Source of the DNA: Cryptomeria japonica
Taxonomy: Eukaryota > Streptophyta > Pinopsida > Cupressales > Cupressaceae
NCBI RefSeq assembly: GCF_030272615.1
Contig: NC_081411.1
Coordinates: 159,851,471-159,915,470, forward strand
Direction of reading: 5' to 3'
DNA: 64,000 nucleotides
Shown: positions 44,760 through 57,801 of the stretch, piece after piece
Numbering within the stretch: the first letter of the stretch is position 1
How the letters are laid out: every line of letters starts with the position of its first letter
Program-made: the position numbers and the translations under genes
Notes under the pieces: model-generated
The model's database searches: none
Seen by the model: the letters and a program-made list of their open reading frames with translations, nothing else
What the model was told of the DNA's origin: nothing

Positions 44760-47100
44760 GATGACAACAGTTACAAACCATCATACTCGCACGCGTGTCT
44801 GACCCTCTACAAACAATGCCACAATTGAAGATGGCTCCTACAAACATAGTCGGTGACAACATTGCCAACTAGGAACACCGTTAGATGGCAGCAAAACCAT
44901 CTGGCACAGACCCCATGTCGGCAACGAAATTACTTGGCACGTCTGCTACAGACCCCATGCTGCTCACTGTAAGCATTGGTCGGGACACTCATGGCACAAA
45001 ATGATGTTGTCAGTACCCAACACTTTTTCCTTGACTGCGTGGTCATATTGTCGGAGAAGAAGGCCTAGGACGCCCTTCTAGGAAGGGGTTGGCTGATTAT
45101 GGCAAAGGCGAACCACGACTGGAAGAAAAACACACTCTCCATCGAGATTGAAGCCCGGAAGTACGTGATCGACTTGAGGAATCAAGCCGTAAATGAGGAA
45201 TCGGTGTCGTCTGATTCGGACTCAGACGACTCGCACAATTGGGAATGGGGCTCACAGAATGATAGGAAAAGGATGGAACTTGATGACGAGGGGGTTTTGG
45301 AACTGGAGGGATACTCAAAGGATGAAACAAGTTCTCTCGCTGGGCTCTTCCATTGGCAGATGGAAGACTATGAAGTATTTCACCCCGATTGCCACATGTT
45401 GCAGATCGGGGAATCAAGTGCAAGTACGGAAGATGCAACTTTTCCCCCAGAGTATGGGGAGTACCGTGAGGGGGTAGCACAAGTGGATGATACACCTGTG
45501 CACCGGTTTGAATGGGACAAAGTCATCAAGTACGAGGAGTGCAACGTGAAGAAAGTAAATTTGGGGAATGATGCCAATCCAAAGGTAATCTTGGTCGGGG
45601 ACGATTGGAACCCCGTGCTGAAAGCGGTGGCATTTAAAATTTTCTTGGAGTATAAGGATGTGTTTGCATAGACGTACAAGGACCTGAAAGGGATACCCCT
45701 GGACCTGTGCGTACATAGAATACCTCTCATACTAGGTGCCCAACCTGTACGAAGGAGGCCGTACAAAATGAATAAGAACTATGCAGCAAAGGTAAATGAA
45801 GAAATTGAGAAGATGCTGGAGGCTGGAATCATCTTTAAGGTAGAAACCAGCGACTGGGTATCACCAATTGTCATCTCCCTAGAGAAGGAAGCAAATCAGA
45901 ACAGGATATGTGTGGACTTCCGATGGTTGAATGTCGTGACTATCAAGGACCTGTTCCCGACTCCATTCACTGACAACATTTTGGAGGTAGCAGGCCACAA
46001 GATTTACACGTTCCTGGGCGGATTTTCTAGATACAACCAAATCAGCATTGTCGAAGAAGATAAACTGAAAACAACATTTATAGTGGAGGATGGAGTATAT
46101 GCATACAATTGCATGTTGTTCGGACTGTGTAATGCCCTGACCACCTTCCAATGGATTATATTGCACATCTTTGATGGGATGTTGGTTGGAAGCTTCAAGG
46201 CATTCTTGCATGATTGGTCTATCTACAGCAAGCAGAAAACCCATTTGAACGCACTCGGAGAATGCATGGAGAGGTGTAGGCAGGCCCAACTAGCCCTCAA
46301 CCCTAAGAAGTGCCAATTCATGGTACCGCAGGGTAAGCTGTTGGGGCATATTGTGTATAAGGAAGGGTTGAAGACAAACCCCGACAAGGTAGGGGTAATT
46401 GTAAACATGGAGAGTCCCATGGATGTCATGGGGGTAAAATCCCTCCTGGGACATGTCGGCTATTATAGGAGATTTATCAAAAGTTTTGCACAGGTGTCAT
46501 GCCCTCTGGATAAGTTGATGAGAAAAGGTGAACCATTCACGTGGGGAGCAGAACAGGAGGAAGCATTCAAGGAATTGAAATCCCAATTGGTGAGTGCACC
46601 AATCTTGGCGTACCCTGATTGGGATAAGGAGTTCCATGTCCAAGTGAATGCCTCCAACTTTGCCATCGGCGCCACTTTGGCACAATTAGGCGTGCAGGGG
46701 TTGGACCACCCTATTTTTTTCACTAGCCGTCTGCTCTCCAAGGCCGAATGAAACTACAGTACGACAAAGAGGGAGACACTTGGGATGGTGTACTCAGTGT
46801 AGAAGTTCCGCTACTACCTCTTGGCGACACCATTCACCTTTTACGTAGACCATCAAGCCCTGATGTACCTGGTGAACAAACCAATAATCCAAGGACAAGT
46901 AAGTCAATGGTTGCTATTGCTCCAAGAATTCACCTTTACAATCATTGTACGCCCTGGGAAGAGTCATGTCATAGCAGACCAACTATCAAGAATCAAATCT
47001 AGAGAACCTGGGGAAGGAGTAAATGAGGATTTTCCCGATGCTTACCTCAATTAAATGTTACCTCTAGCTGCAATCATGGAGACATATTTGTTTCCAGAGT
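44760..47100 (+). pseudogene. Gypsy-2: pol fragment related to Gypsy-1 (protease end, RT, RNase H)
   Basis: It is collinear with Gypsy-1 from about its base 1205 to 3760, with an internal deletion in the protease. At 45099-45671 are the post-protease acidic linker and the RT start (FLEYKDVFA). At 45768-46751 is RT with MNKNYAAKVNEEIEKMLEAG, SPIVISLEKEANQNRICVDF, LFGLCNALTTFQW, a catalytic box changed to FLHDWSIYS (FLDD in Gypsy-1), and YYRRFIKSFAQVSCPLDKL. RNase H continues in shifted frames to about 47054 (TFYVDHQALMYLVNKPIIQG). The Asp-to-His change in the catalytic box and the deletion mark a dead copy. Integrase and LTRs are missing. Confidence 0.88.
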
Positions 47101-47639
47101 TTGATACTCACTTGCCCCTCTTTTTTATGAATATAAGTCACTTTTTTTTATGTCTCAAACATGAGCCAAAATTGAATTGAGGATGGTGAAGTAATCTGAG
47201 TTGTAGACTAGGGTTCGTTCCAAATGACCATGGAGGAGCAAAAAGGGAATTATTCGAAGGGGAAGCTATTGGTGGGGGACATTCTTAACTTGAAAACTAT
47301 TACAGACTTAAAGAGCCAAGACGTGATTGTCTACAACTGCATGGTAGTGCCGACTCTTGGAATATGTTGCAACTCCCAGGCATATTAAGCATTTCTTTTT
47401 TATGTGCACAAACTCCTTAATCCATGTTGCCTCTATAGAAGATGCCTCTTGGCGAAATTAGAAGCACAAGGTTGAGACAAATTTTTTGAAGATTTGGATT
47501 ATTTCCACCGCTATTTTCTCACCAATAATCTTTAAAAAAAGATATTCAAGAGTTTCTATATAAACAATATTTTATTATTGATTGTAATATGCAACTTGCA
47601 AGATACAAGATTACACTTTTTGTCACCTAGTGTTTGGGT
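47101..47639. other. Intron part between Gypsy-2 and the hAT remnant
   Basis: No coding frame. A minor likeness to Gypsy-1 around 3740-3760 may carry the element a little further right; otherwise I see nothing. Confidence 0.35.
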
Positions 47640-49455
47640 GGATCTTCGTTAGATAGTTAGTGGTGAAGAAAGGAGCCTCCCTCGAGCTTTCTTATAATTT
47701 TGCAACTATGAAATGATGAGGTCTCCCACTAGAAGATGCATGTTGAGAGGCCCTCCATAATCTGCCCATTAGCATTTGTGAAGCTATCAAAAAAGAAAAA
47801 CTTTGGGTTGAGGAAGTACCCCACTACATGAATGGGTTCATGGAATTTATTGATTTACCTCCAATCAATGATCTCTCAAATGGGGGTAAACCTATTTGTA
47901 TTCCCTTGGTAATAGTTTTGGATGGCCTTTTTTGCTCTATCCATGGCTTCATACTTGTATCCCTTTTGGTTTTATTCCCCATCCACTAAGGTCAAAACCC
48001 TCATTGATAACTACAAGACCTACAAAGTACAAACAATTAAAGTTACAATGAAACTAAATACTTTTAAAGTTGAGAAATAAAGGATTTAATTTGAAGTTTG
48101 AAGTTATCTTGACAATATCTATAGCTCTGTTGGCAAAGACGTTATCAAAAATTATCTTTGCGGTCCTCTCTCTATCAAACTTCTTTGAACATGTTGAGTC
48201 TAGCTATGCTCTCACAAACATTCGCTTCAAGGATGTCATTAAACTAGAAATATTTTTCAATGTTAGAAAATTGGTTGCAACATTGTGACACTCAATTGGA
48301 CAAGCCCTTTTCCCTTTGGTGTGATATCTCATCAACTTAAGAACTGAAGAGTGATTGTAAATATATTTTGTTATGTTGCTTACATTTACAACTGACCTCA
48401 CCTAATCAGTTTTGCCTACGTCTTCCAAAAGAAGGTCAAGACAATGGGCTGCACATGGGATCTAGAAGGGTGTTAGATGCCTATGTTGGAGTAATCTTCC
48501 ATTTGCCACATATGTTGTTGCATTAGTAGTGACAACTTGCACAAAATTATATATGCTCGCCCACCTCTAAATCAACCTCCTTCAACATCAAGCTCAAAGT
48601 TTTTGTGTTTTTATTATATTAGAGGCATGAATCACCTTAAAAAAATAAACTCATCATATTAAGCCACTAAAAATTGATGAGGGTGCATTCCTTTCATTCA
48701 TCCATCCATCTGAAAGAATTGTACATCCAAACTTTTGATATTGCCTCTTTTGATCTTCCACAATTATTTTTGCATCTGCAATAGCATGTTGGAGCAACCT
48801 ACTGCTTAACTCCTTTAGAAAGGGCACATTCACTTTTGTGTAAGCTATGAATATCATCACCAAATACTCCCAATATGAACATTTTGCTACATTGAAGGGA
48901 AGGTTGTTATTACACCAGAATATTGCTCATGCCTTAGTTGTTTCTTTGTGCACCTCCTTGTTACACCTTGTACCTTCAAATGAAGGTTGTGCTCCATGTA
49001 TGTTTCTAGACGCAAGAATTCTTGTGATTGAGCTCTACTTGTATGAGGTGGATGTTCTATGTATGTGTGGACTGTGACTAGAGCCCACAATGCCCATTGT
49101 ATCCTCATTGGTTTTGTTGGCAAATTAAGAGCAATTATTTATTGTTCCATGGTCTTCTCCAATTTCTTTTCATCTAGTAATGCAAGAAGTGTTATTATCT
49201 CTTGTTTCACCTCTTCTAAGACCTTGTGGACAACTTCGAATTGGAACAAGGAATGTCTGCAAGATAGAATTTGAGGCAGTTGATACATCTGCTAAGCTTC
49301 TTTGTCCACGAGTTACAAATCACACTTCTCACTATTGGTCCCATTATAACAGCATGTTTTCTAGTGGGGTCATGACTTCAATGGGTTTTATTCCCAACAG
49401 GATGATTTCCACTTGCTGAGTTTGAACCTAATGCAGAATTGGATGCCATTGTCTA
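47640..49455 (-). pseudogene. hAT transposase remnant (BED finger, DUF659, C-terminal region)
   Basis: On the minus strand from 49453 (ATG) a BED-finger-like start can be read with decayed ligands (DPTRKHA, then VICNSW). The stretch 48863-48654 contains KFGCTILSDGWMNERN, the DUF659 signature of plant hAT transposases, preceded by AYTKVNVPFLKELSSRLL. Near 47990-47790 come YEAMDRAKKAIQNYY and EIIDWR, the usual text before the hAT dimerisation region. Many stops and frameshifts interrupt it. No terminal repeats were found, so only the coding remnant is annotated. Confidence 0.75.
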
Positions 49456-51245
49456 TTAACTTACATAACATAAATTAAAAAAATGTTTGAAAACATACAA
49501 CAATTTGAACATGAATTTTAGAAAAATCATATAAAATTTAAATGCCTTTGAAAAATTGATACTTAGTATGGTAAGGTTGGTAATTGAAATAATGAGTGAG
49601 ACAAAAATAACATTTTGAATCCTTAAAGTTTAAATGTAAACTCTATATTCAAAAAATTAATTTGAAAATAAAAGGATTCAAATAGATTTGTGTAATTGTA
49701 TATTATTTAAATTTTACTCAACAAACAATTTTACATAAATTGAATCAATTCAATACAATAAAATTTGTAAATTTAACATGCATGGAAAAGTATAAAATTA
49801 TTTACAATTTTATATTCTTGAAAAAAATTTAAAAAATGAATGAATTTGGTACAAATTTGTAATTTTAGAATATTGTTCTTGAAATCCCCTAAAAAATCCT
49901 TACAATCTGCATTAGAACACTCTAGTGCTACTACATAGCCAAATAGGGCTTATAAAGGAAAAAATCCATGTTTTTATGTGTATTTGCTGCTTTTCTCCAA
50001 TTTTTAAGGTGCAGTGTGAGTTAAACCTTCAGACTTGTCAATTACTTGCCAAAAAACTCAACTATTATTGTCAACAACTTGGTGGAAAAATTTGCAAGTC
50101 AAACTTGCAAAAACTTGGATTTGCAAAATTTTGGAGAGTTTTCAGCAGCTTGTTTAGTTTGTGAGTTATGTTTGTCAATGGTTACTTTGTGTTTATTGGC
50201 AAACTAAGTGTAAGTATTGCAAGTGTGATAGGTCCCTTTGAGATTCCCATTTGTAATATTGATCAAAGTAATCACTTTCGTCACAATAAGCTATTGTTCT
50301 GTGTCACAATAAGTTATTGTTTAGTGAAATCTTTGGGATTTGGATTGGACCTATGTTGTGTATCATTGATAGATGATTAGCCTATAATACTCAAGTGTTA
50401 TTGGTATAGGTGACATGTAGATAATTAGGGTTGGTGAATATCTACAATATATTCTTGGGATGCATACATCATTCATCGCTTGGTTTCAATTGATTGTCTT
50501 CTTTATAGCAAGTAGTTGAGGTACATTTGTTACCTCATATCTTGGTGTTGATTGTATTCTTTTTACTTCAATGCTTTATTGGAGCTTTGTTTCTGTTGTA
50601 CGATCGTAAATTGTGTTCTAAAAATACATGTTTATTTACTCTATGTTTGTTGCACCTACTATTAATTTATACATCTATGTTTTTTTAATTTTAATTATTC
50701 ATACTTAATCGTGATTTTTTTTGAGTTGTGTTCCCTGATGTTATTTCTATTTCAAATTTTATCCTTGCCATGTATGTACACGGATTTAAACCTTTGTATA
50801 TAGAGAATTATTATGGAAATCTGAAAGATAGAGCAAGAGGTGAGCCGCTATCTCTGTCAGAGGCATTATTTTGGATGTTTTGTAATGCTTTTAAATTTTT
50901 CCTTTTGCTGCATGCTCTGGAGGAGTTGCAGTGCATGGTTTATGGTTCAGATAATTCATAGGTTGATCTGGTTTTCTCTTGCATGCTAAGCTAATCTAGA
51001 ATGAATGTTTATAGTTGCTTTAATTTCCAGGTTTAAACTAATTCTCATGGAACCTCTAACATCCTTACTTTTGGTGATATAGACTATAGTTTACAAATAT
51101 TCCTGGTTTTGTATGTCTATAACTATAAGTGTATGTAGTTATTATAATTCATTCTTTGTGCCTAACTTGCAGCAAATACAAACTCTTACCATTTTGTTAT
51201 CATATAATACCAATATTTTGATTTTACCACTTGTCTGATTTGCAG
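49456..51245. other. AT-rich intron sequence before the second PUS7 exon
   Basis: Long A/T tracts; the open frame at 50728-50961 carries no recognisable motif and is probably chance. The last bases provide a polypyrimidine-type acceptor TTGTCTGATTTGCAG. Confidence 0.5.
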
Positions 51246-51424
51246 GAGTTGAGAAAGTTATTGAAGGAGATCTTGTGTATTGTAAGGAAATTGAAGTAGA
51301 TAAACAAAATCCAAATAACAAGGATGAAAAGGAAGATGTTGATGAAGTTGCTGGATATGACTTTGATGTTATAGATGAGACTACCGAGAGTGATTTATCT
51401 CAAGAAAGTGTCAGTGTAGCAAAG
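51246..51424 (+). CDS. PUS7: PUS7/TruD-type pseudouridine synthase, second exon in window (partial gene)
   Basis: A 179-bp exon between TTTGCAG and GTAAGATG. It completes the split Gly codon and encodes VEKVIEGDLVYCKEIEVDKQ, then a strongly acidic stretch ending LSQESVSVAK, and ends in phase 0. In PUS7-type proteins a G-DLV(Y/L) strand follows the YxHSYQSYxWN helix, and the acidic insert after it is variable. The next exon is not visible in 51425-64000, so the following intron exceeds 12 kb or leaves the window. Confidence 0.85.
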
Positions 51425-53175
51425 GTAAGATGGTTATGTGTATAAATTCTGTACTTAATATTCAAAGCTACACAAACACATCAATCACATCATTTCTGGT
51501 TGTTTTTTATGTATCATTGGGTTTTAGAATCAATAAGATTGGTGATATCAAGGTTTTCTCTCAATTTTTTGTTTCAGTAATGCACAGCTGAGTCATGGTC
51601 ATAAATTTCTTTTTTTCTGATAAAAGAGAAATGTACAGCTCTTGGTGTTTTGTGTTGCATTGATACTACATGATGAACAAGGGACGAACTATAAAAATAG
51701 GGCACCTCTCTCTCTTTCTCTCTGTTTAAAGTTATTCTGTTGGTGATCACATGATTCACATCCATATTACTTGTGAGTTGTGACTGATAAAAATACGTGA
51801 CATCTAGATGTTTAAGTTTGTTAATTTGATTCCTATGTGTTATTTCACTTACAGAATCTGATTTTCATCACAATAACAGTAAAATAGACAATTTCAGATC
51901 TAAACTAAGTAAAATAAGCACTAGAGTTGAGATTGAGCTAGAAACTAGTATGGAAAATAGGGGAGAGGTTAGAGAAAGCATGTTTGGAATGATTTTAGAA
52001 GTTCCGAATTAGCTTTAGAAGATTGGAAAGCTGGCTGGAGAAGCTTCTGGATTTATATAGGACTCTCAGAAAACTATGTAGGGAATACTGATCAGAGGAC
52101 ACGATGGTGACCCTCTCTAAGTGGTGGGGCCTGACAGGCACACTTATGTCCTGCATGGGGTGCTAGTATCTGACTTCATAGTGGCAACCTCCTTCAAATA
52201 GTAGTACCCTATGACTGTGATGCTCCAAATCTTTCTGAAGTTGCTAGCCAAGTTTAATACTCCTTTGTGGTGGTTGTAGAAATGTTGTATGAAGTCACAT
52301 AAGCGAGTATAAGCCTGCAAAAAACTGGGGGAAGGGGGGAATGGGGTGTTTAAGTTAAGAAGCTTTGCTCAGTGATGCCCCTATTTTTCATGTTCCATCA
52401 TAAGTAATTTGGATATTTTTACGCGTGTGAATTCTAGAATGCAAGAGTTCTATCTATATTGGGTTATGTGATATTCCTTATTTTCACTTAACGAGTTAGT
52501 ATTCTATTGGATCTAATTCTTGTTCCCTTTGTATGACTAAGTCGGGGGTACAAACTACAACACTCAGAAAGTACTTGGGGTTCAGAACTTTGGTCCATGT
52601 TCCCCAATCTTGTTAACAGTGATGGTGAGTGTGATGACGGAAAATTTGGGGGAACAGCCTAAGAGAGATCCTACGAGCAACCAGTAACTCAAGATCAATC
52701 ACTAATCAACTCTAATCATAAGCATGATAAAGGAAGCATTCAAAATTCAACAAAGCAATAACAAAATAAACATAAATCAATTAAGCAAACCATATGATGA
52801 ACACAATGGTTGTGCCTCCATTTCTCTTCTCCTTCTTGTGGCATATGATGGCAGTGGCTCTTAGAGTAGTACAATAACTGCGGAGGTATAACAATAATTC
52901 AAAGACTTTGGTTGTTTATGATTGAGAATGAGGTTGAATTTATAGATTTTGGGAATTCGAATTGACGACCAAGATTGATTTGACAGCAGAATGATCAATG
53001 GTAAAGGATTGTTGAGACAAGGTAGTTGGGAGATGTTTGAGTGACTGAATTGATTGGCAAGTTAACTGATTTGATTGACTAAATTTGTGGATAGATGAGT
53101 TAGTAAAAAAAAGTGAATTCGAAAAAGGTGGACTGATTGACTAGTTAGAAAAAGTGATTGACGAGTCAGAGGTAG
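51425..53175 (+). other. Intron after the second PUS7 exon, up to LTR D
   Basis: It starts GTAAGATGG. No further exon is seen. The part 51850-53170 has the composition of older LTR remnants but no defined ends. Confidence 0.45.
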
Positions 53176-53913
53176 TGTTGGTGTTTGTTTTATCATCTAC
53201 CAAACATTAGAATAAGATACCCGAAGGTATTCTATCCTCCTGAAAAATCACTACTGATTCCAAGGTCTATATGTGCGAACAAGCGACTTTAGTGGGATAG
53301 CTACTTGGGTAGTGTATGCTGAAAATCTCAAGGGGGACTCACGTTTACAAGTGTCTTTTCAATCTTCTGGACTTAGATAGATTTATCAATTTTAGGCTCT
53401 TTCTTTTTTTTAGATTTTCCAGGTTTTAGACTTTCAAAAAGGGAAAAAGGGACAGGGTTTCATAAAGCTGATCTAATCCTACGAATTCCGGAGACGGTAT
53501 TAACTGGGTGCTCTTGGGGAACCACACTTTGCTTCGCCACACTGAGGACAACTACACAAAGCAGGTGCAATCTTCAATGGGTTGTGCTTATGATCGGAAT
53601 GTTGGCATGCACAGAGGATAGGCTCAAACTAACTTTGCACAGAGAGATGGAAATCATCCATTCACCAAAAGTATGAGCAGAGATACACCATCAATTAACA
53701 CTTATCAAATCCTTCATTCAATTCTAACAACATGAAAGTAAATCTAAATTAACTTTAACTAAAGTGTTGAGGAAATTGAAACCATGCTAATCACTCAAAT
53801 AACAGAGATTACAAAGCCTTAAGAGAAAGTGCACATGCAATATATTATTTGAAAATATGACCACGCAACAATATATCAAAAACCTCACACTCTCCAAATG
53901 AGAGGAGGTAGCC

Positions 53914-53920
53914 TTATATA
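53914..53920 (-). promoter_or_regulatory. LTR promoter TATA box, copy D
   Basis: AACTATATAAGGC on the minus strand, about 65 bp after the double telo-box. Confidence 0.7.
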
Positions 53921-53984
53921 GTTTTCAGAAAATAAATGAACGACCGAGATCAAACAGTGATCAAGGGCCCAGATTGAAAGTTAC

Positions 53985-54002
53985 AAACCCTAATTAGGGT
54001 TT
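53985..54002. promoter_or_regulatory. Palindromic double telo-box, copy D
   Basis: AAACCCTAATTAGGGTTT, the same 18 bp as in B, C and E, although the surrounding sequence has diverged (GGGCCCTTGATCACTG in place of TTGGCCATTGATCTC). Confidence 0.85.
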
Positions 54003-54183
54003 CCTTGAACTCTATTAGTTTCAATGAATGAGAACATGACAAGTGGCACAATTGCCATTCTCACTAAAGTATGTGTCTAGTTTCCTTTTCGGATAAATTA
54101 GGTTCATTGAATTTGGGCATGTTGACTTGGAGCAATCTGATTGGTCGAAAGATGACGAGGAGCCACCGCAGCGTGAGTCACTC

Positions 54184-54477
54184 CTAATCTTGTTGAGGCG
54201 ATGCAGGAGCAGGTACGGGAGCTAGATCAACTCCTTGGGGCGGCAATGGATGTTGCTCTCTTCCTTGAATCTGTGCGTTAATGCGGTCAGCAATCTCTTC
54301 CTCCTCTTCAAGGATAAAGCACATTCGACACCAATCAGGATAATTTCTTTTTACACTCCAGGTTAAGTTGCATAACTCTGTGATGATGTTTTCTTGTTCG
54401 TCGCTGAAATCCAAGTCTGGCTGAAGTATTGGACAAGGTTCTCTACCTGATTCAGGAGGAATGATTGGCAGGCCCAT
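54184..54477 (-). CDS. Short unassigned ORF in LTR D (97 aa)
   Basis: It encodes MGLPIIPPESGREPCPILQP, a Trp/Cys segment (NLTWSVKRNYPDWCRMCF), an acidic run (EEEEEIADRINAQ) and a Pro-rich tail ending in QQD. It lies just upstream of the double telo-box, where copies A and B have the C-terminus of their large ORF, but no residues align convincingly. It may be the remnant of another accessory ORF or a chance frame. Confidence 0.35.
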   Translation of the reverse strand: MGLPIIPPESGREPCPILQPDLDFSDEQENIITELCNLTWSVKRNYPDWCRMCFILEEEEEIADRINAQIQGREQHPLPPQGVDLAPVPAPASPQQD

Positions 54478-54489
54478 GAAGTTTGAAAG

Positions 54490-56255
54490 GAAAATTGTTG
54501 AATTTCTTAGAATAATTTCTTGTAGACGACTCTATGCTTGCTTCTTCGTGGCTCCAATTTATGTTGTGCGAGAGGAGGGTGAAAGCTCTAGATAACCCCT
54601 TGCAAATATGAAATGATAGAATCAAGCTGTTCGGACATTCGCTGTGATCATGCCCTCCTTCTTGATACCCTGAAATTTGGAGAAGAATTTCTCCATGCCT
54701 TCATCATAATTGAGGAAATTGGATTTTTCTTTGTGAATTATTTCCCATACTTAACCAAATTTTGGCTATCTTCACGCTCAAATGAACCTTGCTCGTGAAC
54801 TTGTCCTCAATCCTCCGTTTGGCTTGAAACTCCAGCTGCGAACTCTATGATGATCTCACTTCTATTTCCTTCTGCGACTTGTAAAACCAAAGGAAAATAA
54901 GTTAGAAATCTATCTTTTAGTGCAAAGTTTTGAAGGTTAGATGGCAGAATGCTTTGGTCTTCCGATTTTTCGATACTTTTAGCTTTGAAACAAGCTGCGA
55001 ACACTTAGAAGGTCATGCTTGAAAGAAAGATTGTTCAATTCAAAATGATCCTCTTATCAAAATTTTGGATAAACCCGATAAAGACACCCCCAATACACTC
55101 AGAAAAAATGAGAAAATTGATAAGTCTGCCCACCAATCAACTTCACCTTTGATAGAAATGAGAATATAGAAGGAACAAAACTCAGAAAACTTGAAAGTTC
55201 TGCCTTCTACTAGTTGATTGGACTCCAAAATCTGCAGATACTTGATAAGAATGAGGTTGAAAAATTAAAACTCCATCAAAAGTTCGCTCAATCTGCAAGA
55301 GATCACCTTGCAATACCTCCAATCTGCAATAAAACCCTCAGACCTGCAAGAAGCTTGCTTGAAAATGCTCTCACTCTTCATAAAATTCGAACTCTTGTTG
55401 TGCAATAATGAGAGGAGAGATTGTTTATTTGTATTCAAACTTAAATTCAAAGTTAGAAACACGCAAATGCACTTCCATTCTTGACTTCAATTCAATCTTG
55501 GTCATGGAGGAAGTTTCTAATTTTAAAATGAATTTGTACCATCATCTCCTTCAGTTCGAACCTCTTTACTCTTGCAAGTTTCTAAATTAATTTTGAGTTT
55601 AAATTCAATCCAAATCTGCAGATCTTAACCTTGACAAACTTTCTAATTACGGTTCAAGTTCGAACTCCTTCATGGATATGAGTTTCTAATTTGATTATGG
55701 GCTTAAATTCGAACTATACTTGCAATACTTTTTGTTTTGAAAACTTTCTAATTTCATTGTTAGTTCGAACTCTTCTCAAAATCCAAGTTTCCAATTCAAT
55801 TTTTAGTTCTGATTCGAACTTGATCTTTAAATATCCCTTTTCAAAACTCTCTAATTTGGAAATTAGTTCAAATTTCATGAAGATTTGGATGACATCACCA
55901 ATGAATATTCCTTTGACTTCATCTTTGACTTAGGCAAACTTCATGAAGTTTGTTTCTCATTGTGTTGCAAGGCAAAGTCGAACCTTTTTCAGAGTGGGAA
56001 CTTTCCTTATGTTTATGTGCACTTCATGTTTTACCCTAACCACATCTTTCTCAAGGCGGACCTTGTTGGTCATATTTATAACTTGTTGCAAGGTTGGGCT
56101 AACTTTCTAGACATAGGCATCATCTTTCAACTTCTAAGTAGAGGGGACTTTCTTTACTTTGAAATCATCTTTCATGCCTTCCAAGGCAGACTTTTGCTTG
56201 CCTTAGACTTACCTCTTGCTACCCTTAACATCTTCAAGGTAGAGTTCTTCTTACA
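54490..56255 (-). other. Middle part of LTR D
   Basis: Read on the minus strand it is rich in GAAGTTCGAA-like words and A tracts, as in LTR A near 16.8-17.1 kb. No coding frame is supported. Confidence 0.45.
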
Positions 56256-56259
56256 CTTG

Positions 56260-57050
56260 AAATTTGCCTTCACCCCACAAAGCGGACATCTTGAAACATG
56301 TGTACCTTGCCTTTTAACCAGATCTCCCTCAAGGCGGACTTTGGAGGGGTTAGATTTTGTGCACTCAAAACCTTGCAATCAATACAAGGGCGGACTTTTA
56401 GTAATAGGTGGATCAAAACTTGGAACAATCTTCAAGAAGGCAGACTTCAAACCACTTCTTAAATTGCATATGTTCATCCTAAGGCAGACTTTGAACTGCA
56501 TGACACAAGGCAAGGAACTATTCTATTCATCCTAAGGCGGACTTTGGAGAGCTCAAGGCAAAACACTTATCATCTTGGGCGGACTTTAACCTCTCTCCAC
56601 AGGGCGGACTTTGGAGACTTCACCAAGGCGGGCGGACTTTTCTTCTACCTCCAAGGCGGACTTTGGAGACTTGGCATCATGGGCGGACTTTCATAGACAT
56701 CCACTCAGCAGCACCTTGGGCGGAGTTTTGGGAGACATGCTTTAAGGGCGGACTTCCTAGTGACCTTGGGTGGAGTTTGGAGGCTTCACCAAGAGGGCGG
56801 ACTTTGAAGGCTTCATCTTATCAACACCTTGGGCGGAGTTTGGAGGCTTCAGCAAGAGGGCGGACTTTTCTTCTACCTCCAAGGCGGACTTTTCATGACT
56901 CTTGCATAGGGTGGAGTTTTGGCAGACCTTAAGAGCGTGGACTTTTGAGAGATCACCAAGTAGGGTGGAGTTTTAAGAGATCACCATCATGGCGGACTTT
57001 CATAGACATCCATTCATCATTACCTTGAGCGGAGTTTGGAGTGTGCACTC
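56260..57050 (-). repeat. Array of AAAGTCCGCC words in LTR D
   Basis: On the plus strand GGCGGACTTT (variants GGCGGAGTTTTGG, GGTGGAGTTT) occurs more than twenty times at roughly 20-70 bp spacing, with CTCCAAGG- or CATCATGGG-like joints. The unit has no long inverted repeat, unlike the B and C arrays. Confidence 0.8.
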
Positions 57051-57801
57051 TGAGGATGGAACAAGTCTGTTTTGTCTGTATATGAAATATAACATTCAAG
57101 TTATATTTCCTATATATTGTCAGGATGTTTGAGAGTGGTTTCAGATCTCTAGGACTTATAATGCAAATTCTAGTTTTTAGGAGATCTTTCAAATTTTCAG
57201 ACAGTCAAATTTCAGGCCAAATCAGGATGACATATGCGAATTTCCAGACTTAGATGATTTTTCGAGCTGATTATCCTTTGAATGTGCCATGACCTCCTAA
57301 AATATAGGAACTTAGCTTTTTGGGTCAAAACTTGAAAATTTTCGATAGCTTTCGATGCATGCTAGTGCCACCAATGCAAACCCTAGGTCCCCATTCCAAA
57401 AAAGCAAAAAGTAGAAATCCCTAAAAAATGGGGAAAATTTTCTAAAAATAGCCATACCAAGGATTGGGCTAAAAATGCCAAAAATGAAACTTCCTAAAAA
57501 AATAGGAAAAAGCAAGAAAGCAAACTTTCTAAAAATAGAAAGTTGTCCAAATTCGTTCAAATCAACTGCGATCTTCGTCCTTTGGCCTTTCTAGGTACTT
57601 TGACGATGTCCGAACTTTGTTATCACTTGGCTTGCATAAACTGACTTTCAATCTCTAGGACTCCAACCATTCAAAACTTGACAGTTCCGAGCAGAACTGA
57701 AGCGGAAGGCCACCGGGCACTAACAAAAACCCTAGAAAGCAGGAAAAAGGGGGGTCCCCATTTGCAATGGGGCGATGTGTGAAAAAGGTCACAACAGGTA
57801 G

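Larger units (their letters stand above)
40186..51245 (+). other. 11,060-bp phase-1 intron of the PUS7-like gene
   Basis: It starts GTGAGATTTCC and ends with TTTGCAG at 51245. The exon before ends in G and the exon after starts GA, restoring a Gly codon (KKYG/VEKV). It contains AT-rich telomere-like repeats, a minus-strand LTR-like segment, a Gypsy pol fragment and an hAT remnant. Long transposon-filled introns are typical of conifers. Confidence 0.8.
53176..57796 (-). mobile_element. Giant solo LTR, copy D (4,621 bp)
   Basis: On the minus strand it starts TGTTGTGACC (ending at plus 57796) and ends CACCAACA (plus 53176-53183), flanked by a perfect 5-bp duplication GGTAG (53171-53175 and 57797-57801). 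It shares its last 30 or so bases with copy A, and both use AAAGTCCGCC as array motif. In its own direction: terminal hairpin, array (57050-56260), A-rich middle, a short ORF, double telo-box, TATA box and about 740 bp downstream. Confidence 0.92.

Noticed and set aside
45768-46751. Gypsy-2 RT as a functional enzyme
   Set aside because: The catalytic FLDD is FLHD, the protease is deleted, and integrase and LTRs are missing.
50728-50961. 77-codon frame before the second PUS7 exon as another exon
   Set aside because: It has no PUS7 likeness and no splice sites fitting the phase; exon 40121-40185 joins 51246-51424 directly in phase.
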